From NCBI GenBank assembly GCA_019055375.1, contig JAHQIW010000801.1, forward strand, positions 1 through 64,000: a stretch of 64,000 bases of DNA, read 5' to 3'. The notes under the pieces are model-generated. The model did not search any database and was not told the origin of the DNA. It worked only from the letters and a program-made list of their open reading frames with translations. The DNA comes from Parelaphostrongylus tenuis (lineage: Eukaryota > Nematoda > Chromadorea > Rhabditida > Metastrongylidae). Position 1 is the stretch's first letter. Each line of letters starts with the position of its first letter. Both the position numbers and the translations under genes were made by a program. Below are positions 1-10,800 of the stretch, in pieces.

Positions 1-199
1 CACTCCTGCCGCGCCCCCGATTAAGGTGAAATATGAGTTCGGTACCAATCGACGCAAAAGTTTTGCACATCACTCTACATCACTGGGATAGATGTAGCAT
101 TATACCCGCGCTAAAGGCGGTCAATGGAAAGAATTCATTTTAAAGTTTTCTTTATATAAGTACGTATGTAAGATTTATTCATTAACAAACAACTTATAG
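1..199 (+). repeat. Intron with 3' part of a tRNA-like SINE
   Basis: This is intron sequence upstream of the first visible ALDH exon. Positions 15-90 match the 3' half of a repeat seen again at 49320-49400, including the shared string GTTTTGCACATCACTCT. It is therefore a truncated tRNA-like SINE copy in + orientation. No exon is visible here; earlier ALDH exons lie outside the window. Confidence 0.5.
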
Positions 200-2063
200 G
201 TCAAATCGTACATTTCAATTGCACAACAAGAAGGTGGAACTATTCAATGTGGGGGAACTCTCGCTTTGAATGGTGAACTGAAGAACGTTAGTTTTATGCA
301 CGAAAAAGTCTATTAACAAAGAATTTTTGTTAGCGTACAGATGCTGTTAAGGGATACTATATAGCTCCTACAGTAATAACCGGTCTTCCGGACTCGAGCC
401 GATGCATGCAAGAAGAGATTTTCGGACTGTTGTTTTGTGTAACAGAATTCAAGTCAATGGAGGTGAATTTTCATTTATTCATATAAATATATATTTTTTT
501 TACATATGTACGATGTTGAATGATGACCTGCTGCCTCGCTATAGTATGGAAAGTCGATATTCCTTGAGTGTGCTCTACAGTAAGAAGTTTAGGCTGCTTA
601 TCAAGCAGAAAAGCCTTAGGGATATCTCCATCTGAATATTAAGCAAGACCGAACTAACATTAAAATTTAACGGTGCCCTAGATTAAAGCAACCAAGTTTT
701 TTCGCGTTTTTTAGATCTATTGACAAGTTGCTTAACTCAAAGCCCATTAGATTAAAGAATTAGGAATTGATGGTAGTAATTAGAACACTTTCCTCCAGCT
801 CCATAGCATCATAGAGGTGACTGGATTCATAATCTTTGTTATTAATGACTTAGACGGTCTCGTAGATGTATCAACTCAGCATTCATATCCTCCCATATAA
901 CCGTTGTGACAGTACTTTACCTCGGCTTATTGAGAACGAAATTTTCTTTGAGCACAGGATCAAACTAGCCACTGCATGTGTACTGCGATTCCTCTTAGCA
1001 TGCGGTGGCTGCGCTAAAAATATGCCTTCAAAGCCATTTTCAAAGTGCCTTGACCCTTTTAGCCTCAGATTGAAATAGAAGGATAGCACGCCGATTTTGA
1101 GGTAGTTCATCATTAAAACTGATTGCTGATCACCGAATCACTGGTGATGTCAATGCGACGCTATGATAGGTTGGCTAAATGCTTCGCAGCATAAACTAGT
1201 GTCAGCAAAATACACGATCCTGCAAAAGAACGTGTCGTGATCAAGCCGATCCCGTAGCAAAACAGGTTCAAGAGAGTATTCCACAATCAGGGCGAGTGAG
1301 GGTACGGCTCTATCTCGATCACTTCACTCACTCAGCCAATAAGCCGAAACGAAAAGTGCCTTTTCAAATATGCAAATTAAAATCTCAAATAAAGAGAATC
1401 AGCAAGCTCTGTTGCAGCTGAAAAATGCCCGACTGTGGAACATAATTTTATTTCTGCTATAGTGCATAAAAAGTCTCTTCAAAAATGATTTATAGCCTCA
1501 AGTTGTTGAGATTCAAGCTATCGAAAGGCACTAAAACTCTAAGCCTATGCAGAATACGCTTTGTTTTTCAAAGGGTTGAAAATGCGCACAGATGTCAGAA
1601 GAATTACGGAATTCTGTTTTACAAACTTTTTCAAGTCTAATTATCCAAGTCTTTTAGTACATTTAGAAGATCACAAACTCAGAACACGTTGGTAAAACAG
1701 AATTAATTGCAGACATTCTGATTATAGGAGATTATTTCACGTGTTAACGAATCCCCTTATGGATTATCGGCAACAGTTTGGAGCGAAAATTGTCAAGAAC
1801 TGATAAACACGGCTAATCGTCTTCGTGTCGGAACAGTATGGTGCAACACATGGATGGTCTGCAAAATTCTATTCCTGTCGTTCTTATTATCTCTACGATT
1901 CCCGTCGTTCGAAATATCGTAGCCACCGTGAAAATCACTTTTTTAGACCCGTGACCTTAATATGCCATTTGGAGGAACTAAAGAATCAGGAATAGGACGT
2001 GAGGGAGCTGCGGATTCGATGGATTTTTTCACAGAGAAAAAGACAGTGTGCATTGGGTTGTGA
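200..2063 (+). CDS. ALDH8A1-like aldehyde dehydrogenase, C-terminal exons (5' part outside window)
   Basis: Four exons join in phase 0: 200-286, 334-462, 1728-1856 and 1947-2063 (stop TGA), each with GT..AG introns. They encode about 153 residues of the C-terminal part of the NAD-dependent aldehyde dehydrogenase fold. Visible landmarks are GYYIAPTVIT, CMQEEIFG, NESPYGLSATVWSEN and PFGGTKESGIGREG, ending in DFFTEKKTVC. The DSxDFFTExKT ending and the WCNTWM stretch before the PFGG loop match human ALDH8A1 better than succinate-semialdehyde dehydrogenase. ALDH8A1 oxidises 2-aminomuconic semialdehyde in the kynurenine pathway; applying that to this gene is inference. The catalytic Cys lies in exons upstream of the window. 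Oddity: the family motif EEIFGPV reads EEIFGLLF, as if one C were lost and one T gained between 426 and 437. The 1.27-kb second intron contains nothing recognisable. Confidence 0.85.
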
Positions 2064-2194
2064 ACGGACTATGATTTATTTCAACTATGTGCATCTTTTG
2101 TACGGCAACACATTGTTATCAAAGACTTCGAAGTAAGACTTTAGAATACCGTAGATAGTTATGAAACAACGCAATGTTAGAACATATGATAAAT

Positions 2195-2655
2195 ATACCT
2201 CTTATTTCGAGTGATTTATTAAGACCACGCTCAACTTTAATACAACTCATAGATATTAGTTGAGCCAACAGGTCATTTGGTCTGCTAATGGGCTCTTTTA
2301 CAGCCCGATGCACGTACTTCGGCACTGCAGCCTCGTCAATCGGGCAGGCCCTTTATCTTTAGCCAATCCTCTCGGAGACCCCTGCTCCCCTACAAAGAGG
2401 TAGGCGACGACGAACGATTTACACAGTCGCCATTGAGTAAAAAAATCGCAAGATCGGCAATTTTTCGACTCTTGATTGCTCGTGGCTTATATTTCTGTTA
2501 TAATGTACCTTTTAATTCGAGAGTTTTGGCTTAAGATGAAGGGTCTGCCCGACTGACGAGGCTGCAAGGCCCGAAATACGTATACTTGGCTGTACAAGAA
2601 CCCATTAAGAGACCACATGACATGTAGGCTTAAATAATAATTATGGTACATATGA
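2195..2655. repeat. Foldback repeat, 'AAGACCACGCTC' family, copy 1
   Basis: Left arm 2217-2345 and right arm about 2525-2650 are imperfect inverted copies. GTACAGCCCGATGCACGTA and CTCGTCAATCGGGCAGGC on the left return reverse-complemented on the right. The arms flank an AT-rich centre with no coding potential. Related copies lie at 8525-8710, 41130-41740, 47955-48266 and 58430-58846. Confidence 0.75.
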
Positions 2656-3209
2656 TTAATGTATCTTGAAAAGATTACATGACTTTTTCGTCAGTTTAAC
2701 GAATGAACGACCTATAGTTGGCTGCGAAAATCTCAATGCAAATAGTACATCTCATCACACCAAACTGAGCTAAAAAATCGGTTAGCATACTATCTTTATA
2801 GTTCAATGAAGCACATTTGTTTAGGGTAAAACATGGAAATGCTTTATGATGAGGAATAGGTCGTCTAAAAATGAACGAAAAGATCTTCCAACTATTAACT
2901 CATTAATGAATGTAAGAAGTGAATCATTATAGCGAATATTCTATTAGATAAAAAATAAACTTGGTTGAATACTAAAATTCGTCATAAAGTTTCTCTTCAA
3001 ACCACTACTGAATATTTCATTGATATTTTGTTATAGTCTACGAGAATGTTCTAGGCCTTTTGAGGTTGACAGATTAGTGACTTACGTAAGTTTCCGAGGT
3101 TTCGTTCACCTCATCAGGGACACATGCCCCATTAGTCACCACTACTGATAGTAGAGAGGAGTAAACGTGTTTCAGTGAAGACCACGTAGAATTGTGGCTC
3201 CCAACATTT

Positions 3210-3425
3210 TTTCAGTCGATGGCTTACAGCTGTTACTAAGCATGTAGACACCGCCTTTCAATCGACTTTTTCTTTAGAACTATCCATTAGGCCTGACTGG
3301 AGGTGGGGGGCGTGTGGCTCTAATGAGGCGGGCGAGACCGCTGAAACATAGGTAAGCCACTGATATATCGAACATCGCAGAAGCTTACCACATTCTCTCG
3401 GACAATCTGGAATGTTTACAGCGAG
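3210..3425. repeat. Interspersed repeat 'CAGTCGAT...GCCTGACTGGAGG', degenerate copy
   Basis: This degenerate copy shares the 'CAGTCGATGG' start and a G-rich stretch followed by 'GAGGCGGGCGAGACC' with the better copies at 4625-4885 and 22310-22580. No coding capacity or terminal repeat was recognised. Around it, 2656-3209 and 3426-4624 hold no feature I can support. Confidence 0.4.
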
Positions 3426-4624
3426 TTAAAAAAAAAGACTATATTTCATTATATAATCTATCAAACTGTTGTATATAACATCTCATACTATTTCACATAT
3501 TTTTGTCTCATATTTTCATAACTGAGTGATATATTATCACACTGTGAGTCACTGAATTGTGTCATTTGATATAACACACAGATAGATCGGGTACATCGGA
3601 CACATCTAAATCTAGTGAACTCGTAGACTATCGAGCTATCGAAAGTTGTATCGCACAGGGAAAAGCAAAGTATCGAGATATGCCAACAGTCAAAGTTCAG
3701 TGCAGCTACCTCATATGCCAACATTGGAATTGCTGCTGAATATCAGTTAGCAGTTGAGTTCTCAAGGAATGTAAAGCAGACCGGTGAGAGTTTCATGGAC
3801 CATGGTCAGAATACTCTAGAAAATGAGTCACAAAGTATTATATACATATCTTCATTTGCAATGTCATGAGTAGAGGAGGAGAAAGCTATAGGTTTCCATC
3901 ACAGTAAAAATTAGTTGTACTTTCGACACATTGTGTTAGCGTGCGCGGAGTAGAAAGAGCACTGACCTAAAGGACCTACTTCTCCAAGTAGAACCCTAGA
4001 AGAGAAATGTGGTTTTTTAAAGAAATCCCCAGAGCGAACAGGCTCACTGGAACATTCCTGTGCGCGATGTGCTCGAATTCCTCGACAATCAACAGTGGGA
4101 CACATGATACTAGTCATAGTATAGTCTATATATACATAGTCTGATCTTATGCTCACTTATGAGGATAATTTGTGATTTAACGTACTCCTACATAAGACTA
4201 TTCTCATGGTCATCGCTTAATCCCAAGATCGGTCAACTAAGTCGCGCGAATGTAGAACAGAGAGTGTTTCATATCCCAGTGCCTCTTGAAGTTGACTGTA
4301 ACAAAATCTTTACTTCCAATTTTATTGCGTAAAAATTAATGTTTGAATGCAAATTTACAAACATCGACAACTCAACAAACAACACCCCACTCCTTTCACA
4401 AGTTACGTCGTTAGAGGTTTGAGGCACCCGAGTACTTTACATAAGCATAAGATCAAGTATGTGAGAGAGAAGGCGAAACTGTTTCATCGTCATTCACCAG
4501 GATCTTCCTTTACCGTTTCGAGATCGCCATAGTTGTCAACCTACAAAGAAATAGGTAATTAAAAAATACACTCCCTTTTCCCATATTCGTACCAATGAAC
4601 GAAATTAATACTAGAAAATATACT

Positions 4625-4885
4625 ACTGGATGTTTATTGCGAGGTTTCAAAAACAGTCGATGCCATGGATCAATTTTGTTCTATTAGCCGAGATCCATCG
4701 ACTGAGAAGTGGTGATGGCACATTATTATTGTAAACTGTGCCGTCACCACATACGCCTTCCTCGTTGCTACAATGCAGGGCTTAATGTGGGCCGTGGGCT
4801 ACTGACGAGGAGGGCGAGACCTTCGAAACACGCTTGTGTAGCCCTACGTACCAACCTCGGATCAGGCTTTAAACATTCTTGAAAA
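4625..4885. repeat. Interspersed repeat 'AAACAGTCGAT...TAATGTGG' copy
   Basis: It shares a long stretch with 22310-22580: 'AAAACAGTCGAT', 'CCGAGATCCATCGA', 'CACCACATACGCCT', 'CAGGGCTTAATGTGG' and 'GAGACC..CGAAACAC'. The class is unknown. The stretch from 4886 to 6459 holds no supported gene; 6190-6440 has a weak tail of the Ser/Leu-tRNA-like SINE family. Confidence 0.6.
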
Positions 4886-6459
4886 TTTATAAAAAAAAGT
4901 TCTGCAACACTAAAATAGCTGCTAGATATGTGTAGCTCAATGATTAGAGCTGTTCTGAGATATTCAAATGCTGACGTTCCAGGTACACTGAGTCTTCCAT
5001 ATCCATTCAAGAGAATAAGACCCTGATTTATACATCGAAAGGTCACTGCCAGTCACTTTATGCGTTAAATATCTCTCTAGTGATTGAAGGACGCCAGAAG
5101 CCATACGGTACATAGCATACAATAATGAGATTCCACACTAATGATCTCTTTAATGGCAACTTCAGAATAGTCTGATGTGATGGTTTCTCCATCGATTCAG
5201 AAACTTGCAGAGGATTAATTAGCCTCCACATCAAAAGGACCCCAATATGACATTATTGTCTTGGTGCAGATTTTATTTTGCTAACCTTTTAGGTACGGCC
5301 GTTAATAGAAAGAAGGTTCGCGTTACGTTTCCGCGCGCAAGTAACGCGACTGATCTGTAGGCGAGCCGAGCATAACGTTATCATGTTTTCCTTAATAAAA
5401 CGCACTGCAAAGGCCTTCCTAAAGCCCAAATCCGGTGTTCAAATCTACATTTTTTCAAGCAGTCGGATGACTATAAAAATTAGCACATTGCAGAACCATT
5501 ACACAACAGTTGGAAAAATCTTCCTTCCAGAAAAAATAAAATAAAAATTTTTTTCGAGAAGATATAGAATTCTCACAGAAGAGTCTTTAATATTAATCCA
5601 TTCTTTACTAAAGACAATGCCCCTAAAGCCTAAATGTACCGAATAAATGAATTCCTTCATTTCTATTGCGACGTGCACCAACCAAAGTCGCCCCGAGATA
5701 CGACACCGTCAACTGTAGCAGAGTGAGACCCGACGACCGCGCGACGTGGTACAAAATATACCACGCCGTCCTCAAATGGCTAAGTGTCCATCTTCGTCGC
5801 TCTCACAATGCGACAGGAAATATGTCGTTATTACTAGTCGTAAGGCACAAAACAGACTTCTTAACAATCCGGTTAGCTTTATTCACTTTTCGCGGCAACC
5901 CTACATCCAGCAAAAAAGTGAGAAAGAACCAGATTTTCGAAATTTCTCAAATGATCACGGCAACCGTCTACTCTAGTGGCATGTCCAAAAAATTATTGGC
6001 CGTTGGCACGAATCCAGTCATTGTTGCTAGTTGTTCTGATATTTAAAAGAAATAACGAAAAAAGGTAACATATCAAGACTGAAGAAAAGAACCGTTCCAA
6101 GATGGGACAAGAAACCACACATTCAGTCAACAAGGAGCAGCAGTAAAAAAAGAAACAAACTTTTCTTCCCTTCAATTGATAAAACTCGCCAAAAGTTGAT
6201 ATGGGGTAGGCTGGTGACCTGTGTACTGATGTACTGCCACAGAAAGCGAGGTGATAAGCGATGCACTGCTTCGATCATCCCACCCACCTACCTCCCTTTC
6301 CATCCCCTGTCAATGCTCTCTTGCAATAAAACAACTAAACCTAAGAACGCCTGAGTTCGGCTATCTCCGAGATTACAAGGAGAATAGTCCCGATCAGTAC
6401 TCAACGAAATTTATGAAGAACACGAAATCCTCGAGCAGTAGTTGAGGTTAACATGAAAT

Positions 6460-7041
6460 ATTAGGTTGGAAAGAAAATTTCCATAGTTTAGACGGGAATG
6501 TCGTTTTTTCGCATGAATCGTGTGTGACTTCATATTATTCGAAAGGTCTACTTCTTGCGCATCTTATACAATTTGCGTATATCTGCTGCAGAATGGATTT
6601 GTCCAAAAAAACAAAAACGTTTGTTGATGCTTTACGAGTACAAATTTGCTTCAGATGCTGCTGATGCTGCTCATCGAATCAACGAAGCTTGGGGCGACCG
6701 TACGGTTGAAGAATCAACAGTCCGCGAGCGATTTTGAGAGTTCAAGGCTGGAAATGAAAAGCTGACCGACAGACCGAGATCCAGACGACCAACCGAACTC
6801 GACGATGAAGACTTAATTTCTGATTTGGAAAATGAGCCGTCATCAGGTTCTCGTGAGTTGGCAGCAGACCTAAGCATTTCTCATACAACCCTGCTAACCC
6901 ATCTCCATCGGCAAACCTGGCGCATCGATGGCAAAAAGTGATGGATAATGATTGCCTGTATTTTGAAGAAAAGCTGTTCTCTAAATATATGCATAAATTT
7001 TGAATGTTTTATCAAACGATGGAAACTTTCTTTCCAACCTA
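6460..7041 (+). mobile_element. Internally deleted mariner copy (cecropia-type), 582 bp
   Basis: The ends are inverted repeats beginning TTAGGTTGGAAAGAAA (6461) and closing with the complement TTTCTTTCCAACCTA (7027-7041), with TA at the borders. Inside, fragments of a mariner transposase read in + orientation. The N-terminal helix-turn-helix part starts near 6590 (ADAAHRINEAWGDRTVEEST) and is followed by a stop at 6735. DRPRSRRPTELDDEDL follows, then a jump near 6905 directly to the extreme C-terminus (DNDCLYFEE, about 6945-6975). The catalytic middle is missing, so the copy is non-autonomous. Confidence 0.88.
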
Positions 7042-7139
7042 GTATTCTAAGACCTTCGTGGACAACGAATGTAACGATTCAGATTTGAGAAGAGCTGGGA
7101 TACGCACAGTGAGTTGCGATAGCGAGTTGTGTAAAGTAT

Positions 7140-7731
7140 ATTAGATTGTTCCATAAGTTAAGGCACTACAGCAATGAATATCAAGGTTATCCATCAGAGG
7201 TAACTCAAATTGCATGATTTTGATATCGTTCAAGTGCCATTCTCTTACAAACATTTTGGTACACAACTTGCCTATACTTGCTTCGAGATGGAGCTGTCGT
7301 GGGAAAAAAATCCGCTTGCTACTCATGCACTAATGGCGGGTAGTAGGAAATGCTAGTGAAGCGGCGCACAAGACTGATGAAGCTGGAGGGGATTATACGG
7401 TTGTAGAAATGGCAGCTAGGAAGTATCTCGCAAAGTTCAAAGCCGGAGAGAACGGTCTAGGGATCAGCTGCGCTAGGTCCCGCCACAGAAAGCTCTCTTG
7501 ACCTTGTGCGTCGCTTCACTAGCATTTTCTTCTACGCCCACTCGTGCACGAGTAGTAAGAGAATTTGCGCCTACAACAGCTTCAGCTCGAAGTAAGTATA
7601 GGCAAGTTGTACACCAAAATACTCACAAGGAAATGCGCACTTCAACACTACCAAAATCATGCAACTTGTATTATTTTGGTTATTAAACTTGTTGTTTATT
7701 GCTCTAGTGCCAAAACTTATGGAACGACCTA
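7140..7731. mobile_element. Mariner-derived foldback element, copy 1
   Basis: Both ends carry the same mariner 5' end in opposite orientation. The left end starts TTAGATTGTTCCATAAGTT (7141), and the right end is the complement of TTAGGTCGTTCCATAAGTTT (ending 7731). Each arm is about 230 bp and includes the start of a transposase-like frame (degenerate ELSWEQIRLLLMHE). There is no catalytic region. It lies downstream of the last ZPR1 exon found. Sister copies are at 27790-28551 and 39776-40350, with a single arm at 10343-10590. Confidence 0.82.
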
Positions 7732-7855
7732 ATAATTTGAGAGAGTCGCTAGAAGTTAAGCAGAATTTATTCAGCTTAGAACCGCAAAACTAACTTCGAA
7801 CTCATTTTGAATAAAAAGGAAGTACTCCCTGGAAGATCAGGAAAAGAAATTTTAC

Positions 7856-10800
7856 CTTCATGTCATTCAAACCCAGTTCGTCGTTCTGCTCAAAAGTTCT
7901 TATATAGAACTCCTTCCGTAAGTTTGGATCTTCGAGAGGAGCATTCAGACTCTGTAGAATATGTTCGTTCAAAACCAAGCGCAAAAAATTGCTCAAATCA
8001 ACTCAGTTTTCTTTCATTAGACTTCTAAATAGCAAAAACTAATCACTGCACGGTTATCACACATTATGAAATGATCTCATAGCCAATAAAGGATGAGAAC
8101 GCAGGAAGGCTAGGGAACAGAGTAAACACTAATGGTTGAATCTAACCTGGATATAACTGTTTCCAGTTGGATCATCCAGAACCAATGTAACGCATCTTTT
8201 CAAAGCTAAAATCTGCAAATAAGAAATTACCTCAAATCGACGAAGAAAGTAGAGAAATACCTCGTCGAACTGTTCGAGAAACTTCTCCATTTTAGTTCGT
8301 TCATTACCGGCGGCACTGTCACCCATGAAAAACGATGACTGCTGAAAATAACTGAGTAGTTGGATGAAATTTTTTGCTGACGCGCATTTAAAAAATTTTG
8401 AAATTGAGAACAGCAAAAGTTTGTTAATGGAAACTAATGAGGCTTCAAATTCAGAGTACTATAGCTTGAGAAGGCAATATATAAAACCGAAAACTAACAC
8501 ATTCCCTTCGTTTCGAATGCTTTCTCAAGACCACGCTCAAATTTCAATATGCCTGATTATCTAGGAGCTATGCATATGGTCTGTTATGGGCACTTAGACA
8601 TTGCAGTACACGTGTCTCAGCCATGCCACCCTATGTAAAGGGGTTGGGCTAACCCTAAGAGAGACTGGCTAAGACGAAAGGCACTGAGCAACTAACGAGG
8701 TTGAAAGGTCTAAAACACAGCTCGTTCTTTCAACTATTAGTAGTCAATCGATAGCGAAATCGAGTCTGATTCCAACGCTGTGTCTTATATTTTGAAAAGA
8801 CCGTTTTCTCTCCAACGCAGTAGGTAAAAAAGATGAATTCGTATGTGTGAGCCACGTCTCTGGTCAATTCACGTGCCCGCCGCGTGAGGAAGCTACGTTT
8901 AAATGACGCGATTATCATCGATTTTTAGAGCATATAAACGCATAGAGAAGTATCACGCGCAGTTCACGTGGTCGCCTCACGCATAGGCACGTGAGTTTGC
9001 CAAAGACCCCTTGCTCACATATGCAAATTCAACTTGTTTTACCTCTCCGAAACGGTCTTTTCAAGATATAAACACAGCGTTTGAAATCAAAAACGATTAC
9101 GTTATGATGACTACTAATAGTCCGAAGAACGAGCTCTGTCAGGCGAGAAATTCGCGCACCTGCAACGCAAGAAATTTCCTTCTGTAGCAACGTTAAAAAA
9201 AGGCCTTTTCAAAAACCAGTGAAGTAGGCGTGCAACCTGAGGTCTCAGCTTTCGAATGATTACTAACACTTCTATGAAAGGTTCCTCTCCAGCAAGCGAG
9301 ATCGGTTTTTCATTTGCCCCATCATAACCGAATAGTACCTGTGTGTCATTAATAGATATAGATTCTTCATATAATATAGTTAACTTGTTAATCGCAGATG
9401 TCTTATGAGCAAGTTGATAAGTAAATTAGGAATAATGGAATGATTCTACGAACTAAGTGCTACGCTTATATCGTGGTGCGCATCCACTAAAGTAAGCCCT
9501 GTGAGCCGTGACGCAACGCGATAATCAGTGTCCTATTTATGGGACACTCAGTACCGAAAGGGTTTGACCACTGTTGCAAAGCCTATCTTTCATATTGCAT
9601 CATAAGGTCTAAGAGTTGCTGAAAATCGCATTGTAAACTTACAAGCGATAACTGATCGCGAGCAGGCCGACAAGAGGCCTTCCACTGTTGTGAAACGGCT
9701 ACATAGTACTCCTGCTCCCATCTAAAATAAATAACTATGATCTACTATGGATGTAAGCCATACTACAATTACGGACCTCCAAGTCAAGTTCAGGGATGGA
9801 CATTGAACATGTGTCCGATTTCAGGATATCCCGAGATAGATCTACACTCTGAAAATGTGTCCCTTATAATATTTGAAAAAACACCACATTTAAAAAGAAG
9901 TTCGACTTGACTTATTTTCAAAAACTGGACAAACTTCTTTAATTGCTAGGGTCAACCGGCAACCATGATCCTTGATAGATCCGCCGCTTTTCACTTCGTT
10001 GGTTTTGTGCCCACAATTATCACAGCTCAAAGCCATTATGATCACAGTTTGAAAATAGGGGATATCTGGATTAATGAAATTGACACGAAGTAACAACAAG
10101 ATGTGAAGCTTAATTTGCAGAGATAACACCAAAGGGTTGCTTACATATTGCTCACACTTCACAAAATTAGTATATTGGAAACTCTACCTGTTGGTTTCAT
10201 AAGAACTTCGGTAGGTGACCCACAGTTCGGACAATCGGTGGGGAAATGAAGGACTTCTCTTTTGGCATCGTCAAATGATTTCCATTCCGGGGCAGGCTCT
10301 GGTTCCTCGCTAAAAAGACTTAAGAAGTGCTACCACATTGACAAGGTCGTTCCATAAGTTTTGGAATTAGAGCATTAAACACAATATTGATTAGCCAGAA
10401 GTAATTAAAACTGCATAATTCTAATATTGCTCAATTGCGTATTTTCTTGCAAACATTTCGGTCTACAACTTGTCTATACTTGCTTGAAGATGGAGATGTC
10501 GTGGGAACAAATTCGCTTGATAATCATGCATGAATAGCGGCGTAGGGGAAAATACTGGTGAAGAAGCGCTGAAGATAAATGGAGCTTTGGGAGTAAGGGT
10601 TGGGGGGGACTACGCCCAGGCTCTGGGTAGAGCGGATTGCTAAAACGTCAGCCGAATTTCTACGACTAATTTACAACCTCGAGTCAGCTAATCAAGATAA
10701 GTTTTCTCCATTTCCACAAATCAATTGATTATGCCGAGGTTTATGGAAAGTCAAACTTTTGAATTGTAGTGTCTCTCTTTTCAGGGCGCGTGCTAACCGT

